A DNA stretch of 64,000 nt from an uncultured Clostridia bacterium. GTDB taxonomy: Bacteria > Bacillota > Clostridia > Lachnospirales > Anaerotignaceae. Below, in pieces: positions 44,101-53,139 of this stretch; positions within the stretch are counted from its first letter, which is position 1; each line of letters opens with the position of its first letter. A model generated the notes under the pieces. It saw only the letters and a program-made list of their open reading frames with translations. It made no database searches and was not told the origin of the DNA. The position numbers were made by a program, and so were the translations under genes. The stretch spans positions 186,001 through 250,000 of the forward strand of contig CABSIK010000003.1 in NCBI GenBank assembly GCA_902477755.1, read 5' to 3'.

Positions 44101-45147
44101 CTATTCTTTTCGCACTGCAACTAGCTGTGTCATCATATATTCACCATAAGGAGTAAGCCTCCAATATGTTCCTGTACTTTTTGATTCTCGCTTTTTTTTA
44201 CTTATACAAATTAACCCCAATGCTTTGAATTGAACTTTAATTAAATCAAAAGCACTCTGTGAAATTTGAAAGTTACTAAATTCTTTAAAATCGCTAAAAT
44301 CTTTATCCATCAATAATATACCTTTATTCTCATCAATGAAATCACAAAGTTTTCTTTTCATTTCATATTCTGAACATTCATCTATCATGCTAGGTGATAT
44401 ATATGAAAATATTTCGTCCCATGTAAATGAAATAGAAGATTGACATTTATAATATCTCTGATAGATATCCGTACTTTCAAATTTAAAAGAAATTTCTACA
44501 TCATCATCTCCCTGTGAAAGTTTTTCCGTGCCCTGTGGTGCTTGAGTAGTCATTGCTGCTAATCTCTCTTTCAATTCATTATTTTCCTTTTGTAATCTTG
44601 AAATCTCCTTAAGAGATTCTTCGTCAACAATACTACCACTTTTAACCCATCCTTCTGCAGGATAATCCTTTATTAGTCGCACCATACTACGAGAAACAAC
44701 TGACCCTAGATTATCCCGTCCATCCCAAAATTTAACAAGTTTTTTCTTCGCTAATTCTTTAAATTTCTCTAACTTCTGTTGTTTATCGGCATTAGTTTCA
44801 CATTTTCCAGATGGAATTGCCGCAGGATTTTTAGGAAGAAAAGAAATCATTGGCTTTCGCTGCTGTAATGCATACTCAAACTCCATTTGCGTATAGCTAA
44901 TTCCTTCATCATTTTCACTTCCATATCGACCACCAATAACCAATAAATAATAGTCACAGTCGTCTATGACATTTTTAATTAACGTCCATTGATCATCATT
45001 AGATGCAGGAAATAATTCCATACCAGATGGTATACAATCTAGTTCTAATAATGCCTGCATAACCTCTTTGCGTTCTTCCTGTAAATCCTCAAAAGTTGAA
45101 CTTACAAAAACTTGATACCGTTTATCCAAGTTAATCACCTCACCCAA
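44101..45147 (-). CDS. DUF4062 protein embedded in the type I R-M operon
   Basis: A 348-residue protein. The N-terminal DUF4062 domain (about 9-90; YQVFVSSTFEDLQEERK and YLLVIGGRYGS) has a TIR/nucleoside-fold-like pattern. A coiled coil (about 183-200) and a C-terminal winged-helix-like segment ending RLTPYGEYMMTQL follow. The gene overlaps hsdS by 8 bp and ends 11 bp before hsdR, so it belongs to the operon. The start is uncertain: TTG 45147, GTG 45138 or TTG 45129. Codons are more AT-rich than in hsdM and hsdR. Role unknown; a defence effector or R-M modulator is inferred from context. Confidence 0.85.
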   Translation of the reverse strand: MGEVINLDKRYQVFVSSTFEDLQEERKEVMQALLELDCIPSGMELFPASNDDQWTLIKNVIDDCDYYLLVIGGRYGSENDEGISYTQMEFEYALQQRKPMISFLPKNPAAIPSGKCETNADKQQKLEKFKELAKKKLVKFWDGRDNLGSVVSRSMVRLIKDYPAEGWVKSGSIVDEESLKEISRLQKENNELKERLAAMTTQAPQGTEKLSQGDDDVEISFKFESTDIYQRYYKCQSSISFTWDEIFSYISPSMIDECSEYEMKRKLCDFIDENKGILLMDKDFSDFKEFSNFQISQSAFDLIKVQFKALGLICISKKKRESKSTGTYWRLTPYGEYMMTQLVAVRKE

Positions 45148-46291
45148 AATACTCCTGCATCAAAGATTTTTTCAATGTTTCCAGTTTTGTAAGACATTCT
45201 TTAACGCTTGTTTTTGTTTTTTCAATTTGCTCAACAAAAGCAGAAAACCGAATTTGATCTTCTATTGGAGGCACAAAAATTGGCATTTTTCCCAATGCTT
45301 TTGCACCAAAATTTTGTTGTGCTACGCCAACTTTCATTTCTTCTACAAAGGTTTTTCCATAATCAGAATTAATATAACAGCACACAAATAAAGGAAGAAT
45401 TTCAATTGATTCTTTTAATCTGACAATTAGAGTTGTAAATGTCTGACATCCAGCATATCTATTTGGCACTAAACAAGCAATGCCTGGATAGCCTGTTCTT
45501 GTAACTAATATGTCATCTTTTTTTAATGCTTTGGATTTGTATTTATTTGCAAAATCCGGAGTAATATATATTAAATCTGAATCATCTAAATAGTTTTCTC
45601 TGATATTTTGGTTACGAAGCAACACAACCCCTTTATCATCATAAGCATGTGTGGCAGAATTCGCAATTCCAACCGTTACCATTTCAGAAATTGCTTCTAT
45701 AGTAGTAGTTGTATTCCGATTATTTTTCAAGTTCCCAAACATCTCCACAAACCTTGCCTTTACCAGCAAATCCAGCTTTTCCAGCTGCTGGCGGCGTTTG
45801 GCAATGAGGTCGCTGACCTTGTCCAGCACCGCCGCAATTTTTTGCTGTTCTTCTAAGCTAGGTACGTCAACAGATATTTCAGAAAGAGTTGCCTTATTCA
45901 AAGTAGAACCCATAACCGCACGATTTGTATCTTTAGACCAGTCACGACCAGAAAATACATAATAAAAATAATCTGGCAACACTTCAAATTTACCTGTTGG
46001 AATAAATGCCATTATAGCTTCATTTGTATAAACAGGTTCTTTTGTTATAGCTGTTTTTCCAAGAGAAAGTTTGAAACTCATAATCACCGTATTTTCTGGA
46101 ACACATTTTATTCCACTTTCACACACAGCTATATCCGTGATTTTTTCTTTTGTATCAGATGTGAATTTTTGATAAGTGCCTAAATCTGCAATGGATACCC
46201 AACAATTTTTTCCATCAACCCAATATTCCAAGTTATTACGCGAAGGGGTTTTTCCCATTTGCAGATTGAATATCTCGTCTAATCTTGCCAT
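45140..46291 (-). CDS. hsdS: Type I restriction-modification specificity subunit HsdS
   Basis: Reads the DNA target for HsdM and HsdR. The ATG at 46291, after GGAGGGG, gives 383 residues. Two target-recognition domains alternate with conserved helical spacers: TRD1 with LQMGKTPSRNNLEYW, a spacer (LISPSLEEQQKIAAVLDKV-like, then IAKRRQQLEKLDLLV), TRD2, and a closing helix IEDQIRFSAFVEQIEKTK. The two TRD coding parts are AT-rich against the spacers, as is common in exchangeable specificity genes. It overlaps both neighbours by a few bases. Confidence 0.94.
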   Translation of the reverse strand: MARLDEIFNLQMGKTPSRNNLEYWVDGKNCWVSIADLGTYQKFTSDTKEKITDIAVCESGIKCVPENTVIMSFKLSLGKTAITKEPVYTNEAIMAFIPTGKFEVLPDYFYYVFSGRDWSKDTNRAVMGSTLNKATLSEISVDVPSLEEQQKIAAVLDKVSDLIAKRRQQLEKLDLLVKARFVEMFGNLKNNRNTTTTIEAISEMVTVGIANSATHAYDDKGVVLLRNQNIRENYLDDSDLIYITPDFANKYKSKALKKDDILVTRTGYPGIACLVPNRYAGCQTFTTLIVRLKESIEILPLFVCCYINSDYGKTFVEEMKVGVAQQNFGAKALGKMPIFVPPIEDQIRFSAFVEQIEKTKTSVKECLTKLETLKKSLMQEYFG

Positions 46292-47823
46292 CACAACATC
46301 CCCTCCAATTCCGCCAGTCCTTTGGTGATCTCCATTTCCAGCTCATTGAGGTCTGCCAGAATCTCCGTTGTGGAAGGGTATTCCACCGGCATATATTCCA
46401 CCTTTTTGTACTTATTGATGGACAGGTCATAGTCGTTTTGGGCGATTTCCTCTTTTGGCACAAAGAAGCTCTGTTCTGTCCGCTCCCGTTCGCCTTCCTG
46501 CTCCAGATGACAGAAGCGGTGGACGATGTCGGGAATGTCGTTGTCAGCGATTTCGCTGCGTTTGTCATCCAGACTGAAGCCGTCGGCTTTCATATCGTAG
46601 AACCACACATTTTCTGTACCGCCTGCCCCTGTTTTGGTGAACACCAGCACCGCCGTAGACACGCCGGCGTAGGGCTTGAACACGCCGGAGGGCATGGAAA
46701 TCACCGCTTTGAGCTGATGGTTTTCCACCAGTTCTTTCCGAATGCTTTTATGGGCTTTGGAAGAACCAAAAAGCACCCCGTCCGGAACGATGCAAGCGCA
46801 TCTGCCACCTTTTTTCAGCATCCGCAAAAACAGCGCCAGAAAGAGCAGCTCTGTTTTCTTGGTGTTGGTCACGGCTTTCAGATCGTCGTTGATGCTTTCG
46901 GCGTCCACTGTCCCTTTGAAGGGAGGATTTGCCAGACAGACGGTAAATTTTTCTTTAATCTGGTTCTGTTTGGATACGCTGTCCTGATAGTCGATCTCCG
47001 GGTTGGTGATGGAATGGAGCATCAGGTTCATGGCGGAGATCCGCAGCATGGTTCTGTCCGTATCAAAGCCGGTGAAGGCTTCCCCTGCGAAATGTTCCCA
47101 CTGCTCGCTGGTCATGGTATCCTCGTAATGCTTGCGGATATATTCCGAAGCGGATACCAGAAAGCCAGCAGTACCACAAGCAGGGTCACAAATGGTGTCG
47201 TCAGGTGTGGGCTGCATCAGCTCTACCATCATTTCCCGAATATGTTTCGGTGTACGGAACTGCCCATTCTGCCCAGCCGTTGCCAGCTTCCCCAGCATAT
47301 ACTCGTACAAGTCCCCCTGCATATCCAAGTCCGCAATATCATGCTCGTAAAGGTCTTCCAGTCCGGTGATGATCTTCTGCAATACTTGCGGCGTGGGAAT
47401 CAGAAACATGGCATCCTCCATGTAACGGGCAAAGGCGGTATTGCTCTGGGTGCCTGTTCCATCTTCGTCAGGAATTTCCACCAGTTCCCCTCTCTCGTCA
47501 AAATCCGGCAGACGTCCCCGCCTCATATTTTTGATGGCAGGGAAAACACGCTGGCTCATGACATCGTAAATGTCACGGGGGTCATTGTTTTTAAACTTGC
47601 TCCAGCGCATGGACTGCCCCGCGGGAGATGCTGGGAAGATGTGTTCCATTTTTTCTCCCGTCAGGTTTTCAAATTCTTCGGTTTCCAGTTCTTTTTCATC
47701 CAGAGAACGAATGAACATCAGGTATGTCAGCTGTTCAATGACGGTCAGAGGGTTGGTGATGCCGCCTGCCCAGATGTCCGTCCAGATTTTATCCACTTTA
47801 TTTTTAATGGCTCCTGTAATCAT
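46291..47823 (-). CDS. hsdM: Type I restriction-modification methyltransferase HsdM
   Basis: SAM-dependent adenine-N6 methyltransferase. It has 510 residues. An N-terminal helical HsdM_N domain is followed by the catalytic domain with SAM motif DPACGTAG at 213-220 and catalytic NPPF at 299-302. GGAGG precedes the ATG. It is the first gene of the operon hsdM-hsdS-DUF4062-hsdR, with its own promoter upstream. Confidence 0.97.
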   Translation of the reverse strand: MITGAIKNKVDKIWTDIWAGGITNPLTVIEQLTYLMFIRSLDEKELETEEFENLTGEKMEHIFPASPAGQSMRWSKFKNNDPRDIYDVMSQRVFPAIKNMRRGRLPDFDERGELVEIPDEDGTGTQSNTAFARYMEDAMFLIPTPQVLQKIITGLEDLYEHDIADLDMQGDLYEYMLGKLATAGQNGQFRTPKHIREMMVELMQPTPDDTICDPACGTAGFLVSASEYIRKHYEDTMTSEQWEHFAGEAFTGFDTDRTMLRISAMNLMLHSITNPEIDYQDSVSKQNQIKEKFTVCLANPPFKGTVDAESINDDLKAVTNTKKTELLFLALFLRMLKKGGRCACIVPDGVLFGSSKAHKSIRKELVENHQLKAVISMPSGVFKPYAGVSTAVLVFTKTGAGGTENVWFYDMKADGFSLDDKRSEIADNDIPDIVHRFCHLEQEGERERTEQSFFVPKEEIAQNDYDLSINKYKKVEYMPVEYPSTTEILADLNELEMEITKGLAELEGML

Positions 47824-47890
47824 GCAAGGTTTCCTCCGTTATTCTTGTTTTTTATCATTCGACTTTTCGTTTCATGATTCTCTCTTTTTC

Positions 47891-47919
47891 AGTATAGTAT
47901 ATCCCGCATAAAATCTCAA
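47891..47919 (-). promoter_or_regulatory. Promoter of the hsd operon
   Basis: On the minus strand TTGAGA (47914-47919), 17 bp, TATACT (47891-47896), about 65 bp before hsdM. Confidence 0.75.
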
Positions 47920-48012
47920 ACAAAAATCTATCTCTGCTGCCGCCCAAAGGTATTCATTTTCTTTTCTGTATACATGTAACTGTTATTTTGAATGGTTCAG
48001 CAAAAGGGCTGA

Positions 48013-48387
48013 CCTCTCCTGTCTGAGTTTCCTTGTCAGGAGCCTGCCACAAAAATAAATCTCTGCTTCTTACGGCAGGCAGATTCTATCTTGGAACAGG
48101 CACGCAAAGGCTTTTTGAGGGAGAAAACTTTTGAATGGAATGCTGCTGTCGACCTGATGGAACTGCGGCAGACAGAGCAAAAACTCATGGAACACGGCAA
48201 GGAACCTCTGGAAGCTTTTCAGCGGATGCTTCTTCGTCGATTTCTTCCCTGTCCTTTGGCTCCATTATTTTCTCAAGGTGTCCTTGTAGAACTGACTAAA
48301 CGGTTTCTCACACGGGATTTGGAAACGAATCAGGAGGTCTTTCGGCTGTTTCTCTATGGTTTTTTCGGTGGACAAAACCGTCCATAA
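48013..48387 (+). CDS. Doubtful small open frame, possible gene relic
   Basis: Open from 48013 to a stop at 48387, with no ATG at its front (a TTG at 48091 would give 98 residues). The reading is Leu-, Arg- and Phe-rich (for example LMELRQTEQKLMEHGKEP) and has no ribosome binding site. It matches no family I know. It may be the C-terminal remnant of a lost gene between the hsd operon and the surface-protein gene. Confidence 0.25.
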   Translation, partial: PLLSEFPCQEPATKINLCFLRQADSILEQARKGFLREKTFEWNAAVDLMELRQTEQKLMEHGKEPLEAFQRMLLRRFLPCPLAPLFSQGVLVELTKRFLTRDLETNQEVFRLFLYGFFGGQNRP

Positions 48388-48404
48388 CATCTGCTTGTGA
48401 AATG

Positions 48405-48436
48405 AAAAAGGCAGTGAGATTTCTCTCACTGCCTAA
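48405..48436 (-). terminator. Terminator of the surface-protein gene
   Basis: GGCAGTGAGA, a short loop, TCTCACTGCC and TTTTTC on the minus strand, 18 bp past the stop. Confidence 0.88.
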
Positions 48437-48453
48437 ATGTTTTTAAATTGATT

Positions 48454-51400
48454 TTATTTTTCCACAATATTCTCGCAGAAATTCATGAGCATGGTAGCCG
48501 CTTCAGCTCTGGTGGCTTTGCCCTGTGGCATCAGTGTGCCATTATCCATACCGCCCATGATGCCTGCGTTCACTGCCCAAGCCATGGCAGGTCTTGCATA
48601 GTCAGAAATATTTTCATAATCAGAAAATTCTCTCACTGCCATGCCGCCTTGGGTGGTGTCATAGCCTTTGAACTGGGCATAACGATACAAAATGGTTGCG
48701 AACTGTTCTCTGGTGATGAGATCGCCCACACCATAAGCGCCATTGTCATAGCCTGCCACAATGCCGTTTTCGTTTGCCCAAAGGATCGCGTCTGTGTACC
48801 ACATATCCCCTTTTACGTCTGTAAAAGTATTGGCTTCTGTGCTTTCCGGCTGACCTTCCACGTTATACAGGACAACAGCCAGCATTTCTCTTGTCAGAGG
48901 GGTATTGGGAGCGAAAATATCTTCGCTCATACCGCTCATCAAGCCATTTTCCACCGCATAGGAAACGGCTTCATAGAACCAATCCCTTTCCTTCACGTCT
49001 TTGAAAGAAATGGTTTCTGTTTCTTCGGTTCCCTCTGGTTCTTCAGGAATTTCTTCCTCTATTTTTTCCCATTTTGCGTAAACGGTGGTATCTTCCAGCA
49101 GGTATACCTCGTCGATTTTCTTGTCTAAATCCTTATCGGCATACCAGCCTACGAACTTGTAGCCTTCTTTTTCGGGAACATATTCGTCCAGATCAATGGT
49201 GCTGTATTCCCATTCGGTGACAGTGTCGATTTTACTGCCGCCATTGGTGTCGAATTTCAGATCCCAGAAGAATACAGAACCGCCAGAGGATTTCTTTTGG
49301 ACTGTTACAGTACATTCTGCCTTTAAGTCTGTGCCGTCAATCGTAGCCGCTGTGATGACTGCTTCTCCTCGGCTGATTGCCTTCACATTGCCATTTTGGT
49401 CTACAGTTGCTACAGTATCATCACTGCTTGACCAATTCAAAGTCTTTGAGGCTGTGTCAGGCATAACCGTTGCCGTCAAAGTTTCTGTATCGTTTACATA
49501 AAGGGAAAGAGCGGTTTTGTTCAGCATGATACCTGTCACTGGAGATGTGGCATAGATTGTAGTGTTAACATCATAAGTTTTTCTTGCTGTGTCAATCCAT
49601 GTTGTATAATCATCATCTTCGAAGAATACATATCCACTTGGATATGCCGATTCATTCAGTTTACTTCCCTTTGCAATATAATACTTTGTCGTATTTTCCG
49701 GTGTTACGACATCTACACAGACCATGATTTTATAGCCCACACCTTTCGGAGGGTTACTTGTCAAAACAGGCATATTGTTGGAACCCTGTCCCCAAGGCTG
49801 TGGATTCTGACTGCCGTTCAGCAGACATTCTACCTCACCGGAAGAAAATGCGTCTTCCTCTTTTGCTTCTACATTGGTTGCCGTGCCTCTGTCAACGCCT
49901 ATGCCGCTTGTGGCAATTCCTGTAAGGAAATAGCAGTTTTTTATTTCGCCAGAGAAACCATTCTCCCCGCACACGCCACCGACATAGACCCTCCTGCCTG
50001 TAACTGTGCCTGTGTTATAGCTGTTTTCTACGGTACCGTTATTATTCCCGCACACACCACCGACAGCGGGATATTCGTTTACATCATCGACTTTAACTAT
50101 GTCGGTGTTATAGCTGTTTTTTATGGTACCGTTATTATTCCCGCACACGCCACCGACATAGATACGCTCACCTTCGATTTTGACTGTGACTGTGACTGTG
50201 ACTTCGCCGGTGTTATAGCTCTTTTCTATGGTACCAGAATTACTCCCGCACACGCCCCCGACAAAGGTCATATCACCTGTGACTGTGACTGTGACTTCGC
50301 CGGTGTTATAGCTGTTTCCTATGGTACCGTAATTATTCCCGCACACGCCCCCGATATAGGCATGATCACCTGCTTCTGTGACTGTGACTTCGCCGGTGTT
50401 ATAGCTATTTCCTATGGTACCATTATTGTTAAACCCGCATACGCCCCCGATATAGGCTTTGCTGCCTGTGGCTGTGACTATGCCTTTGTTATAGCTGTTT
50501 TCTATGGTACCACCGAAGGAATTAACCCCGCACACGCCCCCGACATGGGCATTGCTGCCTGTGACTGTGACTATGCCTTTGTTATAGCTGTTTTCTACGG
50601 TACCATTCATGTTTTCCCCGCACACGCCCCCGACTCTGCTATCACCGTTCCCGCTGATATAGCTATTCACAACACCTACATTTTTGATCGTACCGCCAAA
50701 TACATACCCAAATAATCCAGCGTAATCACCAGTGGGGACCACATACAGCCCAGAAATGGTGTGTCCATCGCCGTCAAATGTGCCGGTATATTCGTGGTCG
50801 TTATCCTCGCCGATGGGCGTCCATTGTTCCAGATCGCTGCCGTCACCGTTCAGGCTGCCGTCATCATTCAGCACACCTGTCTGTATTACAATGTCATCCA
50901 TCAGCTTCGCATGAGCAGCCCTATTTTGTGCTGTTCCATCGGTCAACGTGCCGTTTACCAATCCCGCAAACCAGTAAAGCTCTGCTGCATTTGTGATTTC
51001 GTAAGGTGTATCTTCCGATAAACCATCGCCTTTGGTTGGCTCTTTCGGCGTAATCGTCCTTGCCCCCATAGGTGCCAGCATCATTGCCGCACCCACACAG
51101 CCGGAAATATCGCCGTTTTCCCCGCCGCACACAGGGCAATCCGCATTGACTGCTTCCTCGGTGCATTTTGTGTCACAGTTACACTCTGGTTCTTCGCCGT
51201 CCTGCGCGTTGCAGATTTGGCAGTCATACGTGCAAGGTGTCCCTGCTGTTGCGGGAACATAACCGCAGCTTGCGCCATGTTCGTGTTTGCAGTTCAGTTC
51301 CTTTGTGATACAGCCGCTTTCCTCACTGCATTGATGGAAACAGCTGTCAGCTGTTTTTTCCTCCCCATCTGCTGGCAAAATACCCTCGCTGTAGCACTCT

Positions 51401-51630
51401 GCCGTATGCTCATGAACACAGTTCGTTACCTGCGTATAGCATTCCTCCGTGTGTTGATGGCTGCATGGCGTTTCTGCCATTGCCTCGCTGTAGCCGCAAG
51501 CGTCGTCATGCTGGGTGTGGTGTTCGCACAGCCCGCCTACGGAAACCGTATCCCCTGCATACGCCATGGACGGCACCAACGCCATCAACATGCACAGGCA
51601 GACAAACGCCGCGAAAATTCGTTTTCTCAT
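48454..51630 (-). CDS. Cell-surface protein: Cys/His-rich N-terminus, GLUG repeats, Ig-like and SLH domains
   Basis: The ATG at 51630 follows a GGGAGGAG site and gives 1,058 residues with a signal peptide ending MAYA. Next is a Cys/His-rich region (about 30-185) with repeated CxHxHTxxCY-type units. A GLUG-type beta-helix follows, with eight repeats centred on GGVCG and NSYNTG (about 325-560). Then come a BIG2 Ig-like domain (SLYVNDTETLTATVMPDTAS), an InlB/flg_new repeat (YKFVGWYADKDLDKKI) and three SLH domains (about 880-1058) for non-covalent wall binding. It is probably an adhesin or wall-layer protein. The regulator next door may control it. Confidence 0.9.
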   Translation of the reverse strand: MRKRIFAAFVCLCMLMALVPSMAYAGDTVSVGGLCEHHTQHDDACGYSEAMAETPCSHQHTEECYTQVTNCVHEHTAECYSEGILPADGEEKTADSCFHQCSEESGCITKELNCKHEHGASCGYVPATAGTPCTYDCQICNAQDGEEPECNCDTKCTEEAVNADCPVCGGENGDISGCVGAAMMLAPMGARTITPKEPTKGDGLSEDTPYEITNAAELYWFAGLVNGTLTDGTAQNRAAHAKLMDDIVIQTGVLNDDGSLNGDGSDLEQWTPIGEDNDHEYTGTFDGDGHTISGLYVVPTGDYAGLFGYVFGGTIKNVGVVNSYISGNGDSRVGGVCGENMNGTVENSYNKGIVTVTGSNAHVGGVCGVNSFGGTIENSYNKGIVTATGSKAYIGGVCGFNNNGTIGNSYNTGEVTVTEAGDHAYIGGVCGNNYGTIGNSYNTGEVTVTVTGDMTFVGGVCGSNSGTIEKSYNTGEVTVTVTVKIEGERIYVGGVCGNNNGTIKNSYNTDIVKVDDVNEYPAVGGVCGNNNGTVENSYNTGTVTGRRVYVGGVCGENGFSGEIKNCYFLTGIATSGIGVDRGTATNVEAKEEDAFSSGEVECLLNGSQNPQPWGQGSNNMPVLTSNPPKGVGYKIMVCVDVVTPENTTKYYIAKGSKLNESAYPSGYVFFEDDDYTTWIDTARKTYDVNTTIYATSPVTGIMLNKTALSLYVNDTETLTATVMPDTASKTLNWSSSDDTVATVDQNGNVKAISRGEAVITAATIDGTDLKAECTVTVQKKSSGGSVFFWDLKFDTNGGSKIDTVTEWEYSTIDLDEYVPEKEGYKFVGWYADKDLDKKIDEVYLLEDTTVYAKWEKIEEEIPEEPEGTEETETISFKDVKERDWFYEAVSYAVENGLMSGMSEDIFAPNTPLTREMLAVVLYNVEGQPESTEANTFTDVKGDMWYTDAILWANENGIVAGYDNGAYGVGDLITREQFATILYRYAQFKGYDTTQGGMAVREFSDYENISDYARPAMAWAVNAGIMGGMDNGTLMPQGKATRAEAATMLMNFCENIVEK
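49960..50645 (-). repeat. DNA-level tandem repeats in the surface-protein gene
   Basis: Eight degenerate units of about 66-93 bp encode the GLUG repeats. Several share near-identical stretches such as GTGTTATAGCTGTTTTCTAT and CCGCACACGCCCCCGAC. Tracts like this can gain or lose units by recombination. Confidence 0.85.
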
Positions 51631-51757
51631 GGCTTTCTCCTCCCTCTTTTTTCCCTTTGCTCTGTTTCCAACAACACAAACCCATTCTGTCCCCTTTTTA
51701 TGAACAGAAGAATAAAATTTTTGCCGCTTCTTGCGCAACACATTTGCGAATATTTAT

Positions 51758-51763
51758 ATTATA
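51758..51763 (-). promoter_or_regulatory. Possible -10 element for the surface-protein gene
   Basis: TATAAT on the minus strand about 130 bp before the start. No convincing -35 at the right distance. Confidence 0.35.
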
Positions 51764-51810
51764 CAATAAAGAAAAAACAAAAACTATCACCCCTTTTACC
51801 CCCTAAAATA

Positions 51811-51845
51811 GGTGATGCCTGCGGACATTTCCGCAGGCATTTTTC
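51811..51845 (+). terminator. Terminator-like hairpin with its T-run on the plus strand
   Basis: ATGCCTGCGG and CCGCAGGCAT with a 6-nt loop, followed by TTTTT on the plus strand only. The gene that ends here (the LuxR-type regulator) runs on the minus strand, where CACC follows the stem. It could stop antisense transcription. Confidence 0.5.
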
Positions 51846-53048
51846 CTATAAAAGCATATATTGTTTCAGATCTTTTCGTTTTCGGACATTTAGTTTTTTC
51901 TTTACTTGGGCAAGATGGCTTTTCACCGTATTTGCTGATATATTCAGGTGTTCTGCGATTTCCTGCTGGGTCCATCCACGGGCAATAAGCATTGCCACGG
52001 CAAACTCTGTGGTGGTCAAATCATCTGCCACATCATGACCGGTGATGGGGTTGTGAACTCTACGCCATCCCGAAGAGAAACGATATGTAATGTCAATAAT
52101 TCTTTTAAAATCTTCCGGCCAATTTGGTTTGATGACTGCCTCCAGCATGCCGCCCAGAAGCCCATGGTGTTCCCCTAAGCCCTCAATAAGGTCATCCGGC
52201 TGTGCCGTTTTCCATGCTGCTAGCATGTGGACTTCCGCCTTTTCCCTATCTCTAAGGCTCATATAGTCCATAACCGCCACTAGATGGAGATAAATGGCAG
52301 GAATCGGATATTCCTTTCCTCCCATGGCAAGGGTTGCCTCTACAATACCCACACTCCGGCTGTAATCCTCTTTTAGATAAAGATAATGCGCCAGTACATA
52401 CAGGGCAAAGGCTCGCAAACCTGGCGGCAATAAAGGCAGAAACTCCTCCATTGGCGGCAATTTTTCAGGCAGAGGCAGATGAAGCAGCACCGCCGAAGCC
52501 GATGCCACAAATGCTTCAATGGCGCGGATATGTGGAGCTTGTTTTGCCCCCTCTGCCAGTGTTTTTTTGATTTCCTGCAAGGCATGCTGCGCACGGGTAA
52601 TCTGTCCCATAGACAGACAAGCATAAGCGTAAATAAAACAAGCAGAAAGCCGATATGCCGCCTCTGGATGGGTCAGATACAACTCTGATTTTTGCATTGC
52701 TTTTTCTGCCTGTCCACTGAAATAGCAATATTCCGCCAGTGCGATCTCTCTTTTTGCCCCGTCCAGAACATGTTCAATGGTTTCCATGCATTTTCCCGGC
52801 TTAAATGCTGTACTCATCAAAGGCATAAAACCCGGATATAATTCCAACTTTTTCTGTGTTTTAGAAGCTTGTGCCGTTTTTTTATTTTTTCTGGGATCGC
52901 TGGGCTTTTCTGATGAATCCGGGATCGCCCATGAGGCGCCAAACCGCTGGGTGCCGAGAATACGCCCCTCAGAACAGTATTGATTTACCCTTCGTTCTGA
53001 TACGCCCCATTTTTCTGCCGCTTCTTTAATGGACAAATAACCTTTCAT
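51846..53048 (-). CDS. Regulator with excisionase/MerR-like N-terminus and LuxR-type C-terminus
   Basis: The ATG at 53048 follows GGGAGGG and gives 400 residues. The N-terminus (1-45; LSIKEAAEKWGVSERRVNQY) is a winged helix like those of excisionases. The middle (about 75-320) is helical and TPR-like. The C-terminus (about 335-400) is a LuxR/GerE helix-turn-helix (GWTQQEIAEHLNISANTVKS). Carrying DNA-binding modules at both ends is unusual. It lies directly upstream of the surface-protein gene on the same strand and may regulate it. A decayed relative lies at 35.3-35.4 kb. Confidence 0.85.
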   Translation of the reverse strand: MKGYLSIKEAAEKWGVSERRVNQYCSEGRILGTQRFGASWAIPDSSEKPSDPRKNKKTAQASKTQKKLELYPGFMPLMSTAFKPGKCMETIEHVLDGAKREIALAEYCYFSGQAEKAMQKSELYLTHPEAAYRLSACFIYAYACLSMGQITRAQHALQEIKKTLAEGAKQAPHIRAIEAFVASASAVLLHLPLPEKLPPMEEFLPLLPPGLRAFALYVLAHYLYLKEDYSRSVGIVEATLAMGGKEYPIPAIYLHLVAVMDYMSLRDREKAEVHMLAAWKTAQPDDLIEGLGEHHGLLGGMLEAVIKPNWPEDFKRIIDITYRFSSGWRRVHNPITGHDVADDLTTTEFAVAMLIARGWTQQEIAEHLNISANTVKSHLAQVKKKLNVRKRKDLKQYMLL

Positions 53049-53097
53049 CCTGTTCCCTCCCTTCTGCTTATCTGTTCTTTGTTTATTCATTATTTCT

Positions 53098-53126
53098 ATT
53101 ATATGCCAAAATCCAGAGTGTTTCAA
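53098..53126 (-). promoter_or_regulatory. Promoter of the LuxR-type regulator gene
   Basis: On the minus strand TTGAAA (53121-53126), 17 bp, TATAAT (53098-53103). Confidence 0.8.
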
Positions 53127-53139
53127 ATTGGAGAACAGA

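Noticed and set aside
49960..50645. CRISPR-like array of repeats
   Set aside because: Units are in frame, vary in length and sequence, and encode GLUG protein repeats of the surface protein.
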